64,000 nt of DNA from Icerya purchasi (GCA_039619475.1 CM077116.1:179855970-179919969), one strand, 5' to 3'; counted from the stretch's first letter, positions 9,526 to 23,044 are shown. The notes: generated by a model from the letters alone, not told the origin. Translations and numbers: made by a program.

Positions 9526-12108
9526 ATGACGGACTTAAAAATTGTTATGTGGAATGCTAACGCAATTTTAAACCATATAAATGAAATAGAAATGTATATT
9601 GCGCAAAATAACGTTGATATATTTATAATATCAGAGAACCAACTTGACTGACAATAAATACGTGCATTTTACGGGGTACAATTCTTACTTTACAAATCAT
9701 CCGGATAGCACTGCGTATGGTGGCACAGGTATTATAATTAAAACAGGTATAAAACACCACGAAATACAGAAATACGAATGTAATTATTTACAAGCTGCTC
9801 TACTGTACTAATAAATAGAGATCAAAGAAGTAATATTACAGTTTCAGCTATTTATTATCCTCCGAGGCATGTTATTACTAAAAACCAATTTAACAATTAC
9901 TTTAAGATATTAGGTAGTGTTTATATAGTTGGGATTTCAATGCAAAAAATATATACTTTGGATCGAGGATTACGGTACCTCGAGGCAAACAATTAAAGCT
10001 GGCTGTTGATGAAAACCTTTGTATCGTACACTCGTCTGGAACCCCAACTTACTGGCCTACAGATCCATTAAAAATTCCAGACTTACTGGATTTCTTTGTA
10101 ATCAAAGGTTTATCAATACTCTTTCATTTGATTATACACTAGTAGTAATTATTATTAGCGGAAAAATTATACAGAAATTATGCGCACCAAAACTGCGCAG
10201 TAGGCAGACCGACTGGGATACATTCTGAGAAATTCTGAGTAACAAAATCAACTTAAAAATTTTACTAAAAATTACAAGAGACGTAGAAATAGCTGTGAAG
10301 GACTTTATAAAAACTGTTCACCAATCAGCTTGGGCGGCTACACCAGGTAACAAGAAATACGAAACAATTAAATATTACGCGGCAGAAATACGTAGAAGAG
10401 TTGCTTTGAAATTGCGGAAGATATGGCAAAATAATAGAAATCCGATAGGCAAAACTAGATTAAATAACCAAACAAAGCGAGTAAAGCAACTGCTAAAGAA
10501 TCACAAAAATAAAACATTCAGTAAATACTTATATGACTTGTCATCCACTGCTCAATACGATTATTCCCTTTGGAAAGCAACCAAACGATTAAAACGACCG
10601 GTAGAAAAACTACATCCAATTCGAAAGTTAAATGGAAAGTGGGCTCAAAGTGATCTCAAGAAGGCCGTAGAATTTGGAAATTATTTACCTGATGTCTTCC
10701 AGACAAATCCTGAAATAGAATCCCTATCAACACCGTTATACGATATAGATCAGAGGAATGCCGTTAAATTTACGTCTCCGGGAGAAATTAAGTCAATAAT
10801 TTGAACCATGAATCTGAATAAATTACCCGGATACGATCTGATTACTTCCAGGGTATTAAAGCAATTCCTCGCAAAGGTCTTGTTAACTTATAAATTTAAT
10901 TCGATTACGATATTTTCCTATTCAGCTGAAGTTTTCACAAATTATTATAGCAAAGAAACTACAAAAACCTACAGAAGAACTAACATCATAACGACCAATC
11001 TCTCTTCTTCCGATGCTTTCTAAAGTATACGAAAAGCTAATGTTAAAAAGAATGAAACAATTCCTGGAAGCTGAAAATTGAATACCAGAATATCAGTTTG
11101 GATTTCGAGCTGGTCATGGAACTGCAGAGCAGGTACATCGTATAGTCAGTATTATTGAACAGCCCTTGGAAGCTAAAAAAACATGTGACGCGGTTTTCCT
11201 TGATATTAAACAGGTGTTTGACGAAGTATGGCACGAAGGGCTGCTCTATAAAATCCGGTGCCACCTCCCATACCAGGTTTTTATATTACTTAAATCTTAC
11301 CTTAGAGAACGATATTTTGTGGTCAAGTATGGAGATGAAGAATCTCGATTGCATCCGATAAAAGCTGGTGTACTTCAAGGTATGAAACCGGTTCTTTACC
11401 TAATTTATACAGCTGATATACCTGCGCCAAATAACGCAGAAAAAGCCACTTTCGCGCGTGATACAGCAATGATTTGGTCAGATTTGTTGCTAGAAAGTGC
11501 TGCAATTAACCTACAATCAGCTGTTAAAATACTCTCAATATGATTCAAGCGGTGGCGAATAATAATCAACGAGAAAAAATCTGCCTGTGTAATATTTACA
11601 AATAAAAAAATCCACAATATCAAAAATATTCATATTAACGACCAGACTATTCCGGTTAAGGAATCGGCAAAATATCTCGGTAGAAAAGCCATATCGTTGA
11701 AAAAGCGGAGCGAATTGAGTATATAAGATATAGGAATATGTTACGGCTCATAGGAAAAAAATCCGAACTATCGTTGGATTGAATAAATTACTATTGTATA
11801 ATCAAATTCTAAAACCTATATGGGCGTACGGAAGTCCACTATGGTGCTGTGCTAAATAGAGTAATATAGTGATAATACAGCGTTTCCAAAGTAAAGCACT
11901 AAGAACAATTGCAGACGTCCGTGCTAATAGCAATCTTACACTGCACACGGATTTGGTGGTTCAAACTGTCAAAGAACAAATACAAGAAATAGCTCAGGAA
12001 TATGGCGATAAACTAGATCATCACACAAATATTTCAGCCATTGGTTTACTAGACAATTCGGCAGAAATAAGATGATTAAAAGGAACAAAACCGACAGATC
12101 TATTATAA
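9526..12108 (+). pseudogene. Jockey-clade LINE ORF2 (endonuclease-reverse transcriptase), broken
   Basis: The enzyme that nicks target DNA and copies the LINE RNA into it. The ATG at 9526 lies 56 bp after the ORF1 stop and opens the apurinic-type endonuclease (KIVMWNANAIL). A GGTGIIIK block, then GWDFNAK, YWPTDP and IPDLLDFF blocks follow between 9700 and 10100. The linker and RT fingers occupy 10295-10860, and the palm is at about 11010-11540. The first catalytic Asp is kept in FLDIKQVFD (about 11195-11221). The usual Phe-Ala-Asp-Asp is Phe-Ala-Arg-Asp at 11451-11462, which would abolish catalysis. The C-terminal region (about 11780-12075) has an ILKPIWAYG block. Frameshifts and nonsense codons occur throughout, including a TGA at 12073. 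Confidence 0.9.
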
Positions 12109-12234
12109 ATAAACAGTAATAATTAAAAAGTATTAAAATACAGGTAGCGGAAATCCTTGTCGCTGGATAAGGAGCTCCACAAATCAGTCATACTGTGTTA
12201 AAAAAAAATGCTAGATAGCCCAGAGCTAGTTGAA

Positions 12235-12530
12235 AAATTGCCGGAAATAAAAAAAAAAAAAGAAAAAAATGGCGATGAATGACATTTAACCATTGCTGGT
12301 TTTTCGTGGAAATGTAAATTCGAATAAAAAGATACAACTGAAAGCCGCCAAAAACGCGATTAACAAGCTTATCACTGATGACGGCATTTGAACATTACGT
12401 TCTTAATCTAATATCCAGCTTTCTTTGTGAAGTACGGAAAGTAGCCGCATATTTTGGTTATCCGTATAATCATTCAAATTATATTTATACTAAAAACTGC
12501 GAAATAAAATAGTTTAAAAAAATACCGACT
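12235..12530. repeat. RepA dispersed repeat copy
   Basis: Shares with 42440-42540 a GATGAATGA...TTAACCAT block and with 825-940 the GAATAAARAGAT and CACTGA-GACGG blocks. It then continues into the TATATTTATACTAAAAA block also seen twice at 1465-1560. It starts about 120 bp after the 3' end of the Jockey element. Confidence 0.6.
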
Positions 12531-13784
12531 TCATGAGTTACTGTAAAAATTCGGTATAAATGTGGTAAAAAGTAAAAAAGATATTTATTTTTAAACAACG
12601 TTCATACTTTAGAATTTCGGTACACCAAATTCAAACTGCAACGATAATTAAAAAACTGCAATATTCGCGATGTTCCAATACTTGGCTTATGGAAAACAAG
12701 TGTATTATTATACTAATTTAATGCGGGTTTTTACTTGTAATTTGAATTCGGTGTATCGGGACCCTAATTAAGGTACGTATTTTGTTCGAAAGTAATCATA
12801 ATATTTCCCGTTGAGGTGTATCTTACTGTAAAACATATTACTTTTTATCGAATAATTGTTTTTTTTACATTTTAGCGCATTTTTATTCAAGACCTCGAAA
12901 TCGTTTTTTCTTTCAATCTATTTTTTAAATGATCTTACAGATATATTTTTTACCTTTGATTACGCCGCTGCAGACTCGGCCGTTTCGTTTTTTATTGGCA
13001 TTCTGTGTCGAGGGGATGATTTTTACGTGCACTTGTGCCGATAATCTGCTCACGCTTATTCGTCCGACGACGTGCATGCCTATCATGTAAACACCAAAGG
13101 GAACTCTACACATTCCAATCGCAATTGCTCTTTTTTTGATTTGAAAAATTTTCTAATTTTTTTTATTATTATCTATGAATGCCTGTCTAATTTTAGGTTT
13201 CGTATAATGTACGGAATCCTAATAAGATGGTTTAGGAACGACCAAAATATTCAATTAAAATTTACGATAACTCAGGAACGGTTTCCCTTATTAATTTCGA
13301 AATCCGAAACATAAATTATAATGAAAATTCTCTTTAAAACCATGTTTATAACTTCCAAGTTAACCGATTACCCTGAACGGTAAAAAGTCCAAAAAATCGT
13401 TAAGAATGTATAATATAGAATTTAAAATAACCTCAAAAACCACATAAAAATTCATAACCCATCACCAAATAACCCTTTGAAATTCAAAATATAAAATAAA
13501 ATGCAGAAGTCCTTTCATGTAATCAAAAAATTACGGTAAAATATTATTTAACCCTTGGGCCAAGAACAGTAGGAAAAAAAAGGGAAGTTCACGTAAAAAA
13601 TAGTCCGAGTAAAAACGTTGGAGAAACCAAAACGTATCTAAAAACTAATACATAAAGAACCGCTTCATAGGAAAAATATAACCAAGCTTACAGTTTTATA
13701 TTCAGACCCTTGGGGCTCCGAAAGCTCAAAATTTTTGAAAAGTCTAACAAAATGCAGAGGCGACCCTCTCCTCCTTATATTATT
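12531..13784. other. AT-rich spacer, nothing recognised
   Basis: Short frames only. No domain, repeat or RNA gene was recognised. Confidence 0.45.
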
Positions 13785-15172
13785 CGTTTTAAATTTGATT
13801 ACCTCTCTTTTAGTTCTACCTCCAAATCCCTTCTTTCTAAATTAGATATAATTCAGAATTCTTGCCTTCGTTTCTAGCTCGGTGTTCTAAAATCCTCTCC
13901 AATAGCAACAATTCTTGCTGAATCGAATAAGCCTCCCATTTTCATCCGCAGATCCTACTTAGGCTATTGTTTTCTTTCCAAGCGTCTACAGTTGACTTCT
14001 CCTAATATTTTTTTCAAAACTAGCATTTTACTCCTAAGAAAATCCCTATCCTGGCTCATGTCTCGTCAAGCTCTTTCACTCCTTATGTAACTTCTTCTAA
14101 AAATCTTCCTTATTTCTTCTTTAACCTTTGCTGAGCTTTATCATTCTTCCGATATATGCTATCTCTCTGTTGCCTCTAAGTCCCTTCCCAATTCTCTAGT
14201 TTTGCAAGAATTTCTTAGTGTCATTAATTCCTTTTTTACCTCTCATAAGACCATCTTTACAGATGGTTCAAAGGGGTCGAGTGGAGTTAGAGCCTGCTAT
14301 ATTCTACCGGACATTAATGTCTCTGAATCCTGTCGTCTTCCTTCCTTCTGTATCATCCTTACCGCTGAACTAATGACCATCCTAAGTTCCATTGTGTTCA
14401 TATTTCCTCTCAACACTCTGTTCCCAATTACTTGATCATTTCGAGCTATTTCTTCAAATACTCCTGCTCACTTCTACCACTTTGTCACTCTTCGTATACG
14501 TTCCCCTATCCATATAATCTTCTCGCAAATCACATTCCATTCGTACCGATTTGCTTTGGGTCTCGAATCACGGGGGAATAAAAGGTAACAAATTGGCAGA
14601 CTTCTTGGCTCGGGTTGCTGCATCCTCCCACCTCTTTCTTGCTAAAATTCCTGTTTCCAACCCGCCTCCTTTATGTAAAATTTTCCACTCTGGACTCTGG
14701 TCAGATATTTATGTTCGCCTCTTCTCCAACAAACAATCCCATTATCTGCCCATCCAGCCGAATCTTTCTGTTCACCCTTGGTTTTACGATTTCTTTTCAC
14801 TTCGTCGTTCCGCTGTTGTGTCTATTGTTCGTTTGCGCCTTAACCACAGTCTTCTACCTTCATCACGCTTTCCTTTTGACTCCCTCCTCAAACTGTTCTC
14901 TTCATCCTGCTTACGAGGCTATTTGTGATTCTAATAATATCGTTTTTGCATGACCGTCCCTCTCAGCAGAATGTATACTATCCTTTATTTTAATTTACTA
15001 TCTCTCGGGCATCCTATTCCTTATTACGCCTCTTATATCCTGTCATTTCCTTCGTTGTTTATTGTTTCGATTCTTTCTACCTTCGTTATATCAATCTTTG
15101 ATCGTATCCGTGTTTAACTAACCATTCCTCCCTCATGTTGTTTCTGAGCGGAGGTCCTTTGTCGACGCGCTC
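13785..15172 (+). pseudogene. I/R1-like LINE 3' half with RNase H, copy A
   Basis: A 5'-truncated LINE with a strongly pyrimidine-rich sense strand. The region 13785-14100 matches the connection after the RT domain (an IIQNSCLRF.LG block, then RRSYLGY). RNase H begins at about 14258 with FTDGSK, which keeps the first catalytic Asp. It continues with RLPSFCIILTAEL (catalytic Glu in the Thr-Ala-Glu-Leu motif) and, at 14551, with LWVSNHGGIKGNKLADFLA. In the last block the His and final Asp are kept although the usual Pro-Ser-His is altered. Stops and frameshifts break the frame. The tail runs into poly(A) at 15172 after a CTTTGTCGACGCGCTC motif that aligns with the tail of copy B. Confidence 0.8.
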
Positions 15173-16292
15173 AAAAAAAAATAAAAAAATAAAATAACTT
15201 CAGCCGTCATTAACGAGGGAACTTCTGTTCAGTCGGATAAAAAAAAAATAATTTAAAACCAAGCGATCAACTTTATACCGATTTTTTTCTTTCCTTAGTA
15301 TTTTTTTTGTTTCGGTTTATGTAAGGCCCGAATTGTTTCGCTTTCGAACAGCCTCTTTTTAGTTCTGATTTTGAAGAGAGAATCACCGCCGTTCGAAGCG
15401 TTAATTGCGTTTGGCTAGTGTTGACCAGGAAAAGTTCAATATAGATATTTATTTACAAACAAGTTTTCACCTTTCTTTCTTCTGAAAATATCCGTCCGGC
15501 GGTATTTAATTAATTGGTATCGAGCGATCAGTTTTTACTCGGATCTATTTTGAACTGGCAAACCGGTTGATGCAGTAACGCGTTTCGTAACGGCTAAAAA
15601 TATAGAGCAATAAAATACGCGCAGCATAATAGGAAAGTATCGTCACTGAAGTGTTCTCGCGCTCGCTGCACCAAATAGAATCACTCATAAGCTAGAAATA
15701 TTATTACAAATTATCATCCACGTAACTCCACAATGACGACCTGCAAATATTGAAGTTGTTATAATATTTAAAATCATCGAATAAATATCGCGAATAAATA
15801 TAAGTATACTCCTTCGCGAAATGAAGATTTACCCGTTTTCGGAGTATTTTTCTTACTGATTTCTACTTACTGTTTCATAAATGTTCACCTACGTAAGAAT
15901 TATTTATTTAATAGAATTTTCTAGAAAATAAGATTACGATCGACCGATTTCTAGACTTCAAGAATCCGGCGCCCCGCGAATTTCATCAGAAAAATCTTTC
16001 CGAAAAATCAGAATTATATATGTATACAAACATTTCTCAAGATTCTGCACATAGGCAATTGAAAGCTATTTTTCCCGCGTAAAGTACCTTCCGACTCGCT
16101 ATAATCACGGTAACCTGAAAGCGATTACTCGAATTCGGCTCTGAATCGCATACGATTCTTCGGACACGCGGTCTGCTTCAACATTTGAAATTTAATCTTC
16201 ATTGACCGTATTTTTGAAAAAAACATTCTGAGCTGGTCGCCGCAATTATATGCCGCTATGCCGCTTCTTTTCAAAGAATAAGTGAAAATAAA
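15173..16292. other. AT-rich spacer, nothing recognised
   Basis: No domain, repeat or RNA gene was recognised. Confidence 0.45.
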
Positions 16293-16386
16293 ATGTACGA
16301 TATAAAATCTCTAGCCGGCATAATTAGTATTTCAACGTACACTTACGGACCACCGGAAATACTGCAAGAGTTAGAGTTATCTAAAG
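16293..16386 (+). CDS. Candidate first coding exon of an unrecognised gene
   Basis: An ATG at 16293 opens 31 codons plus one base, ending at a strong splice donor (AAAG|GTAAGA at 16383-16392). The peptide is not low-complexity and includes a TYTYGPPEILQELELS stretch. The donor phase (one base into a codon) matches the acceptor at 18348/18349, which would continue into a 60-codon open frame. There is no homology support. A random open frame of this size is common in such DNA, so this is only a candidate. Confidence 0.2.
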
Positions 16387-18348
16387 GTAAGAAAAGATTA
16401 CATGTAAAATACTGATTAGTTACCGCGTTGCCATTTTTTTCGGTGATTACTAAAGCATACTGATGTGATTTTTAAAACCGGATCAGTACCACATTACGTA
16501 GGTAATACCCTAAACTAACATTGGATGACAGCTATAATGTCGTTTTTCTTCAGTTATGAAAAATATGTAGCTCGGAATTCGAGGTGTGGCCGATTACCAT
16601 CCAGCGTGGACTCGAAGGATTAATTACAGTCGAATCTGCGAACAAAGAACTCGGATTTAACCGAAAACCGCGAGCTAAGCGAACAGTTTTTAATTTAAAT
16701 ATAAAACACATAAACACAATTAACAAATTGCTATATGCTAACTCTAGCTTTATTAGGAGGTACTGCAATTAAAATCAGATTACTACTTTCCGTATAAACT
16801 TATGCTGAGACTTAATGAATTCATAATGAGCACAGATATATTGAAAAGCCTTAGAGAAATATGGGACCCCAGTCAGGAACGAAGTTCCATACGCTTCTTC
16901 TTGGAAGGAAACAATTATTTTATTATCATTATTAAACATTAACGTTATGAACACTGTTTTATTTAATTATCTAGGATTTACAATTTCTCTTTAAGATTAA
17001 GTTTTTTAGGTGATACTTACTGAATAGACTGAGTTGTAGTTGTAAGTAAGGGAACGAATCAAATCAATCGTCAATGGACAGAATGTATGTAAATAATATT
17101 AAACATTATCATCATATTGTATCATAGAAATTATTGGCTTATGGTGACTATAATAAGATACATATGTGTTTGAGATTCATCTTTGACCAAGTACCTCGAA
17201 AAACAGCATCGACTGTAGTACAGTATTTTGTTTTGTACTGCGCCGGATGATTAATTATTAATACTTAAAATCTAGTAAAAAGGATGTTAGTTCTTCAGAT
17301 TTTATTATGGCGATTTCAAATTCGTTTTCTTTATTCGAATTCCCATTTCCATAGTAATTTTTTCAAAATTATGTTTCCATAGTAAATTAATAAAATTACG
17401 TTTGTTATGTCCGACTGTTACGTGACGTTACATGACGATTCCGCCATTTAGGTAGCCCACGTTAAAGAACTTTGTTTCAACAGAAAAAAAAAAAACCGTT
17501 CTTTGCGATGAGTTAATTTTTGTTCCAACGTCGTTATGGTGAATAGAAGATTTTGTAAATTTCTGAATTGCTTCAGTGCCGTAAAGAAGAAAAAAATAAA
17601 CACAATATAGATGTTTTTTTTATTTTTACTCTATTTTAGAACCAAAATAGCCGTTATAGCATTCATTGTATATCGATAGCGCAGCTAGAAATTTTTTCAA
17701 GGATGAGAGTCTGATCGATTGTCAGTGGCATGGCTAATAAATTTTAAATTTTCATACAATGCAGAACTACTCCAAATATACATTTTTTTTTTTTTTTATA
17801 AATATAAAATAAAGAAATGCCCCTGATTAACGAACAAAAATTATTTTAAAATAATTTACTCTTATAAATTAAAATAGCTTTTTTTTTTTTAGAAACAACG
17901 TTTTATGGTCCATCATCAGGCTAACAAAATACAGAGTGTACTGAAATAAACTTTTTCTACAGTAAGATGTTTATTTTAATTCCTTAAAGTAATTTAATAA
18001 TTATTTGTATTGTTATCGAAGTATTTATTTTATATTTATCAATATTAACAGCAGGTATGGTTTTATGCATTTTTTTCTTTTCGAAATTATTTAACAAAAA
18101 AATAAATCAATAAACAGCGCAAGCCTGATTAATGCACGATTGTTTCATTTTAACTTGAAAAATTGTATCTCTCGAAAGGCAGAAATATAAAAATATTAAA
18201 CATTAGTTTGGCAGAGAAAGTTTTGTGACCGTTTTTCGAGCCTCCGCGAATCTCACAGAATTCTACTTACCGTTAATTGAGAAAATAAGTTAATGATATT
18301 CTTTTGCAACTTTCTATGTAAATAAACCGTTTTCTTTGTTTCCGTTAG
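16387..18348 (+). other. Candidate intron, otherwise unannotated spacer
   Basis: Would be the intron joining the two candidate exons: GT at 16387, and a pyrimidine-rich end with AG at 18347-18348. It contains nothing else recognisable. Confidence 0.2.
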
Positions 18349-18533
18349 GAGTAGAGTTAATGAATCGGAATTTCGCCGGGGAAAAGGCTAAATTAGACTT
18401 TCCTTACGAAAAAATTTTAGTGAGAAAAATCTTTGAAGAGATGATGACTCAAATTTTAAATCGATATCAATCGGGAAAAAAAGAAAAGAAAACACAAAAG
18501 TTGAATACATTTCCTATTACAGAAATTATCTAG
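18349..18533 (+). CDS. Candidate second coding exon, with stop
   Basis: Begins after a TTTCTTTGTTTCCGTTAG acceptor and stays open for 60 codons to a TAG. The peptide is charged (a Lys/Glu-rich C-terminal half around YQSGKKEKKTQKL) and not of a family I know. The reading frame fits the phase of the donor at 16386. Confidence is low because no homolog can be named. Confidence 0.2.
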
Positions 18534-21500
18534 AATTTTCAGAACATCTCTCGATGATGAATCTTATTATTTCGAAGGAAATGTCTGACAAACATTCATC
18601 ACTAGACGTGGTTTTTCGTTATTGTAAATTTACAATTTTTAGAATTTCCAAGTTTCTGAATGATCTCGTGTTTACGAAAAGCGGAAAAGAAATGCTTATT
18701 GAATGTTTCACTTGCATTGAATTCGTGAATGTGGTCGAATTGGCTCCCGTAATAAACTGGAATTACCACATTAGCTGGTCAAGTTGGTTCTCAGTAGGTT
18801 TATGTACTTTATTAAAACGTGATATTTTACCAAAAAGAAATATATTTTTGATAGTAGTGGTGAATTTCGCATAAGAAATGACGTTACGTAAAATTAATTT
18901 ACCCCTGATTGCATTTGATTTTTTTTTTTTTTTTTTTGAACATGTAGACAATCGTGTGGTACACAGGAGTTGAACTGTGTGAACATTTATTCACTGGTAA
19001 AGTATTATAAACGTGCTAAATGTAGTTTACAATTATTTATTTTCCATTTACAGTTCAGATTCTTTCGAAACAGATAACAATAATACACAAGTTGAAGACA
19101 GCTTGCAATATAGATGTGCAATATCGCTTGCAAAGTAACGAGAGAAAAGTGTTTTAAATATATCCATAGTTAAAAGTGATATAAGCTTTTTGGTGATGTA
19201 GGCATTTCTCTCTGTTTAGCTGCACGCAATCTATCTTAATCGTGCGCATTCAGCGACTCACCATTGCTGTTGGAAACGATTTTGCGGTGAATAATTTTCG
19301 ATGAAGAAGTTTTCAATATCCATATTTTCCCTGACGCGTTAAAGTATCATTTTCTACTCCATAATTTTGATATTAGAAATTTCTTCAATGATAATATTTT
19401 GTTCGCGTAGTTTTACAAATCCTCGTTTGGTACAAATCCATCTTTCTAAGCAATTTTTTTTTTATCTACGGAAACCAATTCGGCATCTCCCGAATTCATA
19501 ACTGGCCCTCAAAAAAAAAAAAAAAAAAAAATCAACAATATTCTTTTGGGAGATTTTTTTCACTTGCTGCATAATATAAATTCAACAATGCGTATTTCAA
19601 CAATGCGTATTTCAACACTGGTCTTAAAATTTCGATCAAAAAGAATGATTCACATAATTATGCCATTAGAATTTTAATAAAAATAAAGTTCCGGCGTTGG
19701 ACGTTTATCAAACAAAAGAGTGTGCTCTGAAACTGCGACCAGAATAAAATCGAAAGCCTAGGTATTCGTTTCAACGACAGAGGTGTCGACATAATTAGTA
19801 TAAGTTAGAAGTTTACTTACTCAGTAACAATCTTCCCTTTTTTCAACACACGTTTAGATAAGATGGTGGATGGAAAAGTTTACCCTAGATGTATATTTGA
19901 ATTATTACGAGTTGTTGTTTTTAGATGGCCGGATGTATGAATAATTCTGTTTCGTGAAATTAAGTGTAACGGAAAATGTTCCAACAGATGTAAAAGTCAA
20001 CATTTCCTTTCTAGCTCTATTAGTAGAAATAAAAGTTCGCGCACTCTACATAAAAAAAAAGTAATAATAGTAAAAAACAATTGCCGACAATTAATACACT
20101 TTTTCTTCGATGGTTATGCGCATTTAATAGATCTGATTATGAGGCAATAAATTAACTGGGTTGTTTGGATACAACGGGTCAGACATTGAATGGCTAATGT
20201 GATCATCATCGTCGTGGTTAGAACAGGTTACGTAATTGTCGTCTGTTCGATATTGCTATACATTTACAAAAACTGTTATAATAAGGCGGTGCAATAGAGT
20301 AGCAACCGCTCGAAAACATGAAACGAAAAGCGCTATTGGCAAAATTTTGAAACGAAATTTACAATATAAAAAACCTGCCGCTATAAATGTCAACGACTGA
20401 CGTTGTTTAAAGAGAGACGTGACCAGATTAAGTAACGTTATACACCGCGCTCTGAACCATTTAATTCCGATGTTATTATTTTTTAGAAATCCGTTATTTT
20501 TAACTTTTCGATTTTTTCGTTGAATTTTCGACAGATAAAGCTTGAAATAAAAATGAATAAAGTGTCATCATCGCAGTATCTTATATCGCTCATTGGTCCG
20601 AATCATTTTTTTTTTATTTTTCCCGGCGGTGAACACTTCCAAATGGCCTCCGATTCCAGTATTATATAATGGGTATAATTTTAAAATAAAATAATGTAAT
20701 CCTGTTTTTTAGCTTTAACTTGAACATTGATGATATTTTATATATATTATTTCGGTAATATAGTATAAGAAAATTGTATACATACATATATATATCGGAT
20801 GATATTCTAATAAATTAGATATTGAGACAGCAGCAGCCCGTAGCCTATGTACAAAAATATTACACCTGGCGTCGTCTTTTCCTTTCTTTTTTTTTTTTTT
20901 TTTTAGAATGAGACAATTAGGAATGGTTAGTAAACTTTTTGAATGGCGGCTCGGTGGCCTTGGTCATCTTCATACATTGCGTGCAGGTTAAGTATCTAAG
21001 TGTGTATGATTAAAATTTTTTATAAATATCGAGAAATTCTGGCCCGTCTACTAAAACGAAACTTTTAATCAGTATACGACTTTTCATTTTCTTTAACACT
21101 TCAGTTGTATCGGAAATTTAAACTGTAGACTCGTTTCGTACATAGCGCGCACGTGTGCATCATAACTACAATCTGTTGCATGATGTTGTGTTAGTTTATG
21201 TAGCTCATTTACATTGTGAACAGCATGATTGAACATACATCATTGGTCAGTGGCGGAGTGATAGGGTACATCCCACCCCAAAGTACCAAAGCCCCTTATG
21301 AAAAAATTTGTTATTACAGAGAAACTTAATTTATGCTATAAAAGATTTGTATGAATTTTACCTACGGATTTTAATAATTAATATTCAATACCATTTTCTA
21401 GTACAACTATTAATGTTCCTTTTTTATTCTACTTTAAACACAACTGTCGTCGATCTTTTGCCATTTTTATTTATTTTTAATTTTTATTTTGTAATTTTAA

Positions 21501-22776
21501 TTAAAAATAGTTCATTGAGAAATATATATATATATATATATATATTTAAATTTGCTCGCGAACAAAGAGAATTCGGATCGGATTACTAACAAAAATAAAA
21601 AAGAAGTAAAGTGTCTAATAAAAATACTTTCTTACTATTTCTAAACTACCGTATTTAATGTATAATTTTATAAGTTCGTTTTATTTTCTTCATAACTAAA
21701 TATAAGACAAAAGTTAAATTAAAAATTGTAATAATTACGTATTCTTAAAAGAATTTTTTATGAATTTCTGTAATTTGATTTTCTTTATGAACAACGAGGG
21801 GTATTTCTCAAATCTACTGCCTACCGTAGAGAAGATTTTACGTAATTATATAATCCCCCCCCTTCTCATCATTGGTAACAAATACAAGAAACCAAGAGAT
21901 TTTTAAACGATATTTTGATACGTAATTAAAACTCAGTGATGATAACATTGCAGTTTTTTTTTGTTTTATTTTTTTGCCTGGTATCTCTGGCTACTAACGA
22001 ATATGCCTCGGAATAAACTAGATTAGCAGGATAGTATATGTGTATATAAAAGAAAATTGGATCCGTCAGGCAGATGGTAAAACCTACTGTAAGACAATAT
22101 CAAAAGCTATTGTACGATTGGAATATACATAGTTCGAACAAAGGTGGCCGCAATGATATAACGTAGCCCCGAATGCGGAAACACGGAAAAAGAGTAGAAA
22201 ATTAACACTAACCATATTACATCTGAAGTGCGATAGGCACTGAAGTGCAGCTGAACAGCAGAAGTTCATGAGGTTAGGACTGAGTAAACAGCAAGGTGAC
22301 CTACATCTTACAAGACTTTCGATGGAGTCAGTTATTAGAGCTACATTAAGGTGTAGGAGACCGGGATTTTCACTAGTAAAAATAATAATGCCGTTATTAA
22401 CAATAAAATTGAACGAGACCGCAAAATAACAGCATCTGTACAAGGTAATAGATAAGAAACATTACACGGAGGAAAATTAACGAGCTAAAGAAGCTACTTC
22501 TGGCATGTTCGTATTTGTTACAATTAAATAATACTTTTGTGAACCTGTTAGCGCTGTTACTGTGACAGTTATTCTACAAACTGTTAATTATTACATAGTC
22601 GCTTTAGCTTATTTAAATTCGCAGAACTTTACTATGAACGTACACTTAGAGAATAATAAAAATTACACTTTGTTTATATTCTTTTTGTAAAATCGGTAAT
22701 AGTAGATCTGCTTGTATGAATTGCACGAGCACGTGGGGAATTATGCGGGGTTTATTACGGTAATTAATAAGGTTAA
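18534..22776. other. Long AT-rich spacer
   Basis: Contains a 15-bp unit repeated about 2.5 times at 19577-19617, poly(T)/poly(A) runs (18919-18937, 19510-19529, 20886-20905) and a (TA)n tract at 21520-21546. A moderately open minus-strand frame at 22084-22443 is Cys/Phe/Ser-rich and unrecognised. No other feature was seen. Confidence 0.45.
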
Positions 22777-22893
22777 GATTCCATTCCTTGTAACTCCTGA
22801 TTACTTCTATTTACACGTGTTGATGGGTAATCGTCTGCTGCTGGCAAGCCCAGGGAAAAACCCAAACAAGAAGAAAAGAAAAAAAATGTGAAA
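22777..22893 (+). mobile_element. LINE/SINE 3' tail with poly(A)-rich end
   Basis: Near-match, inverted, to 41718-41836: both share TTGATGGGTAATCGTC, a CTGCTGGCAAGCCCAGGG-like motif and an A-rich terminus. The motif CGTTGCTGGCATGCCC also ends the I/R1-like LINE copy at 56745, so this may be the solo 3' end of a related LINE (inference). No coding part was found upstream. Confidence 0.6.
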
Positions 22894-23044
22894 ATTTGAG
22901 AAACCGGCTATAAAAAGAAAAAAAAACAGAACAAGCACGGTATTAAAATAAAACATACATACATACAAATATATATCTTTTTTTAAATACCGGCTTTAAG
23001 ATTTACTTTAAAAAATGAAAAAATAATTACTCGACAAAAGATGA

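Noticed and set aside
22084..22443. 119-codon minus-strand frame as a host exon
   Set aside because: No known domain and no convincing splice sites; Cys/Phe/Ser-rich composition fits chance.
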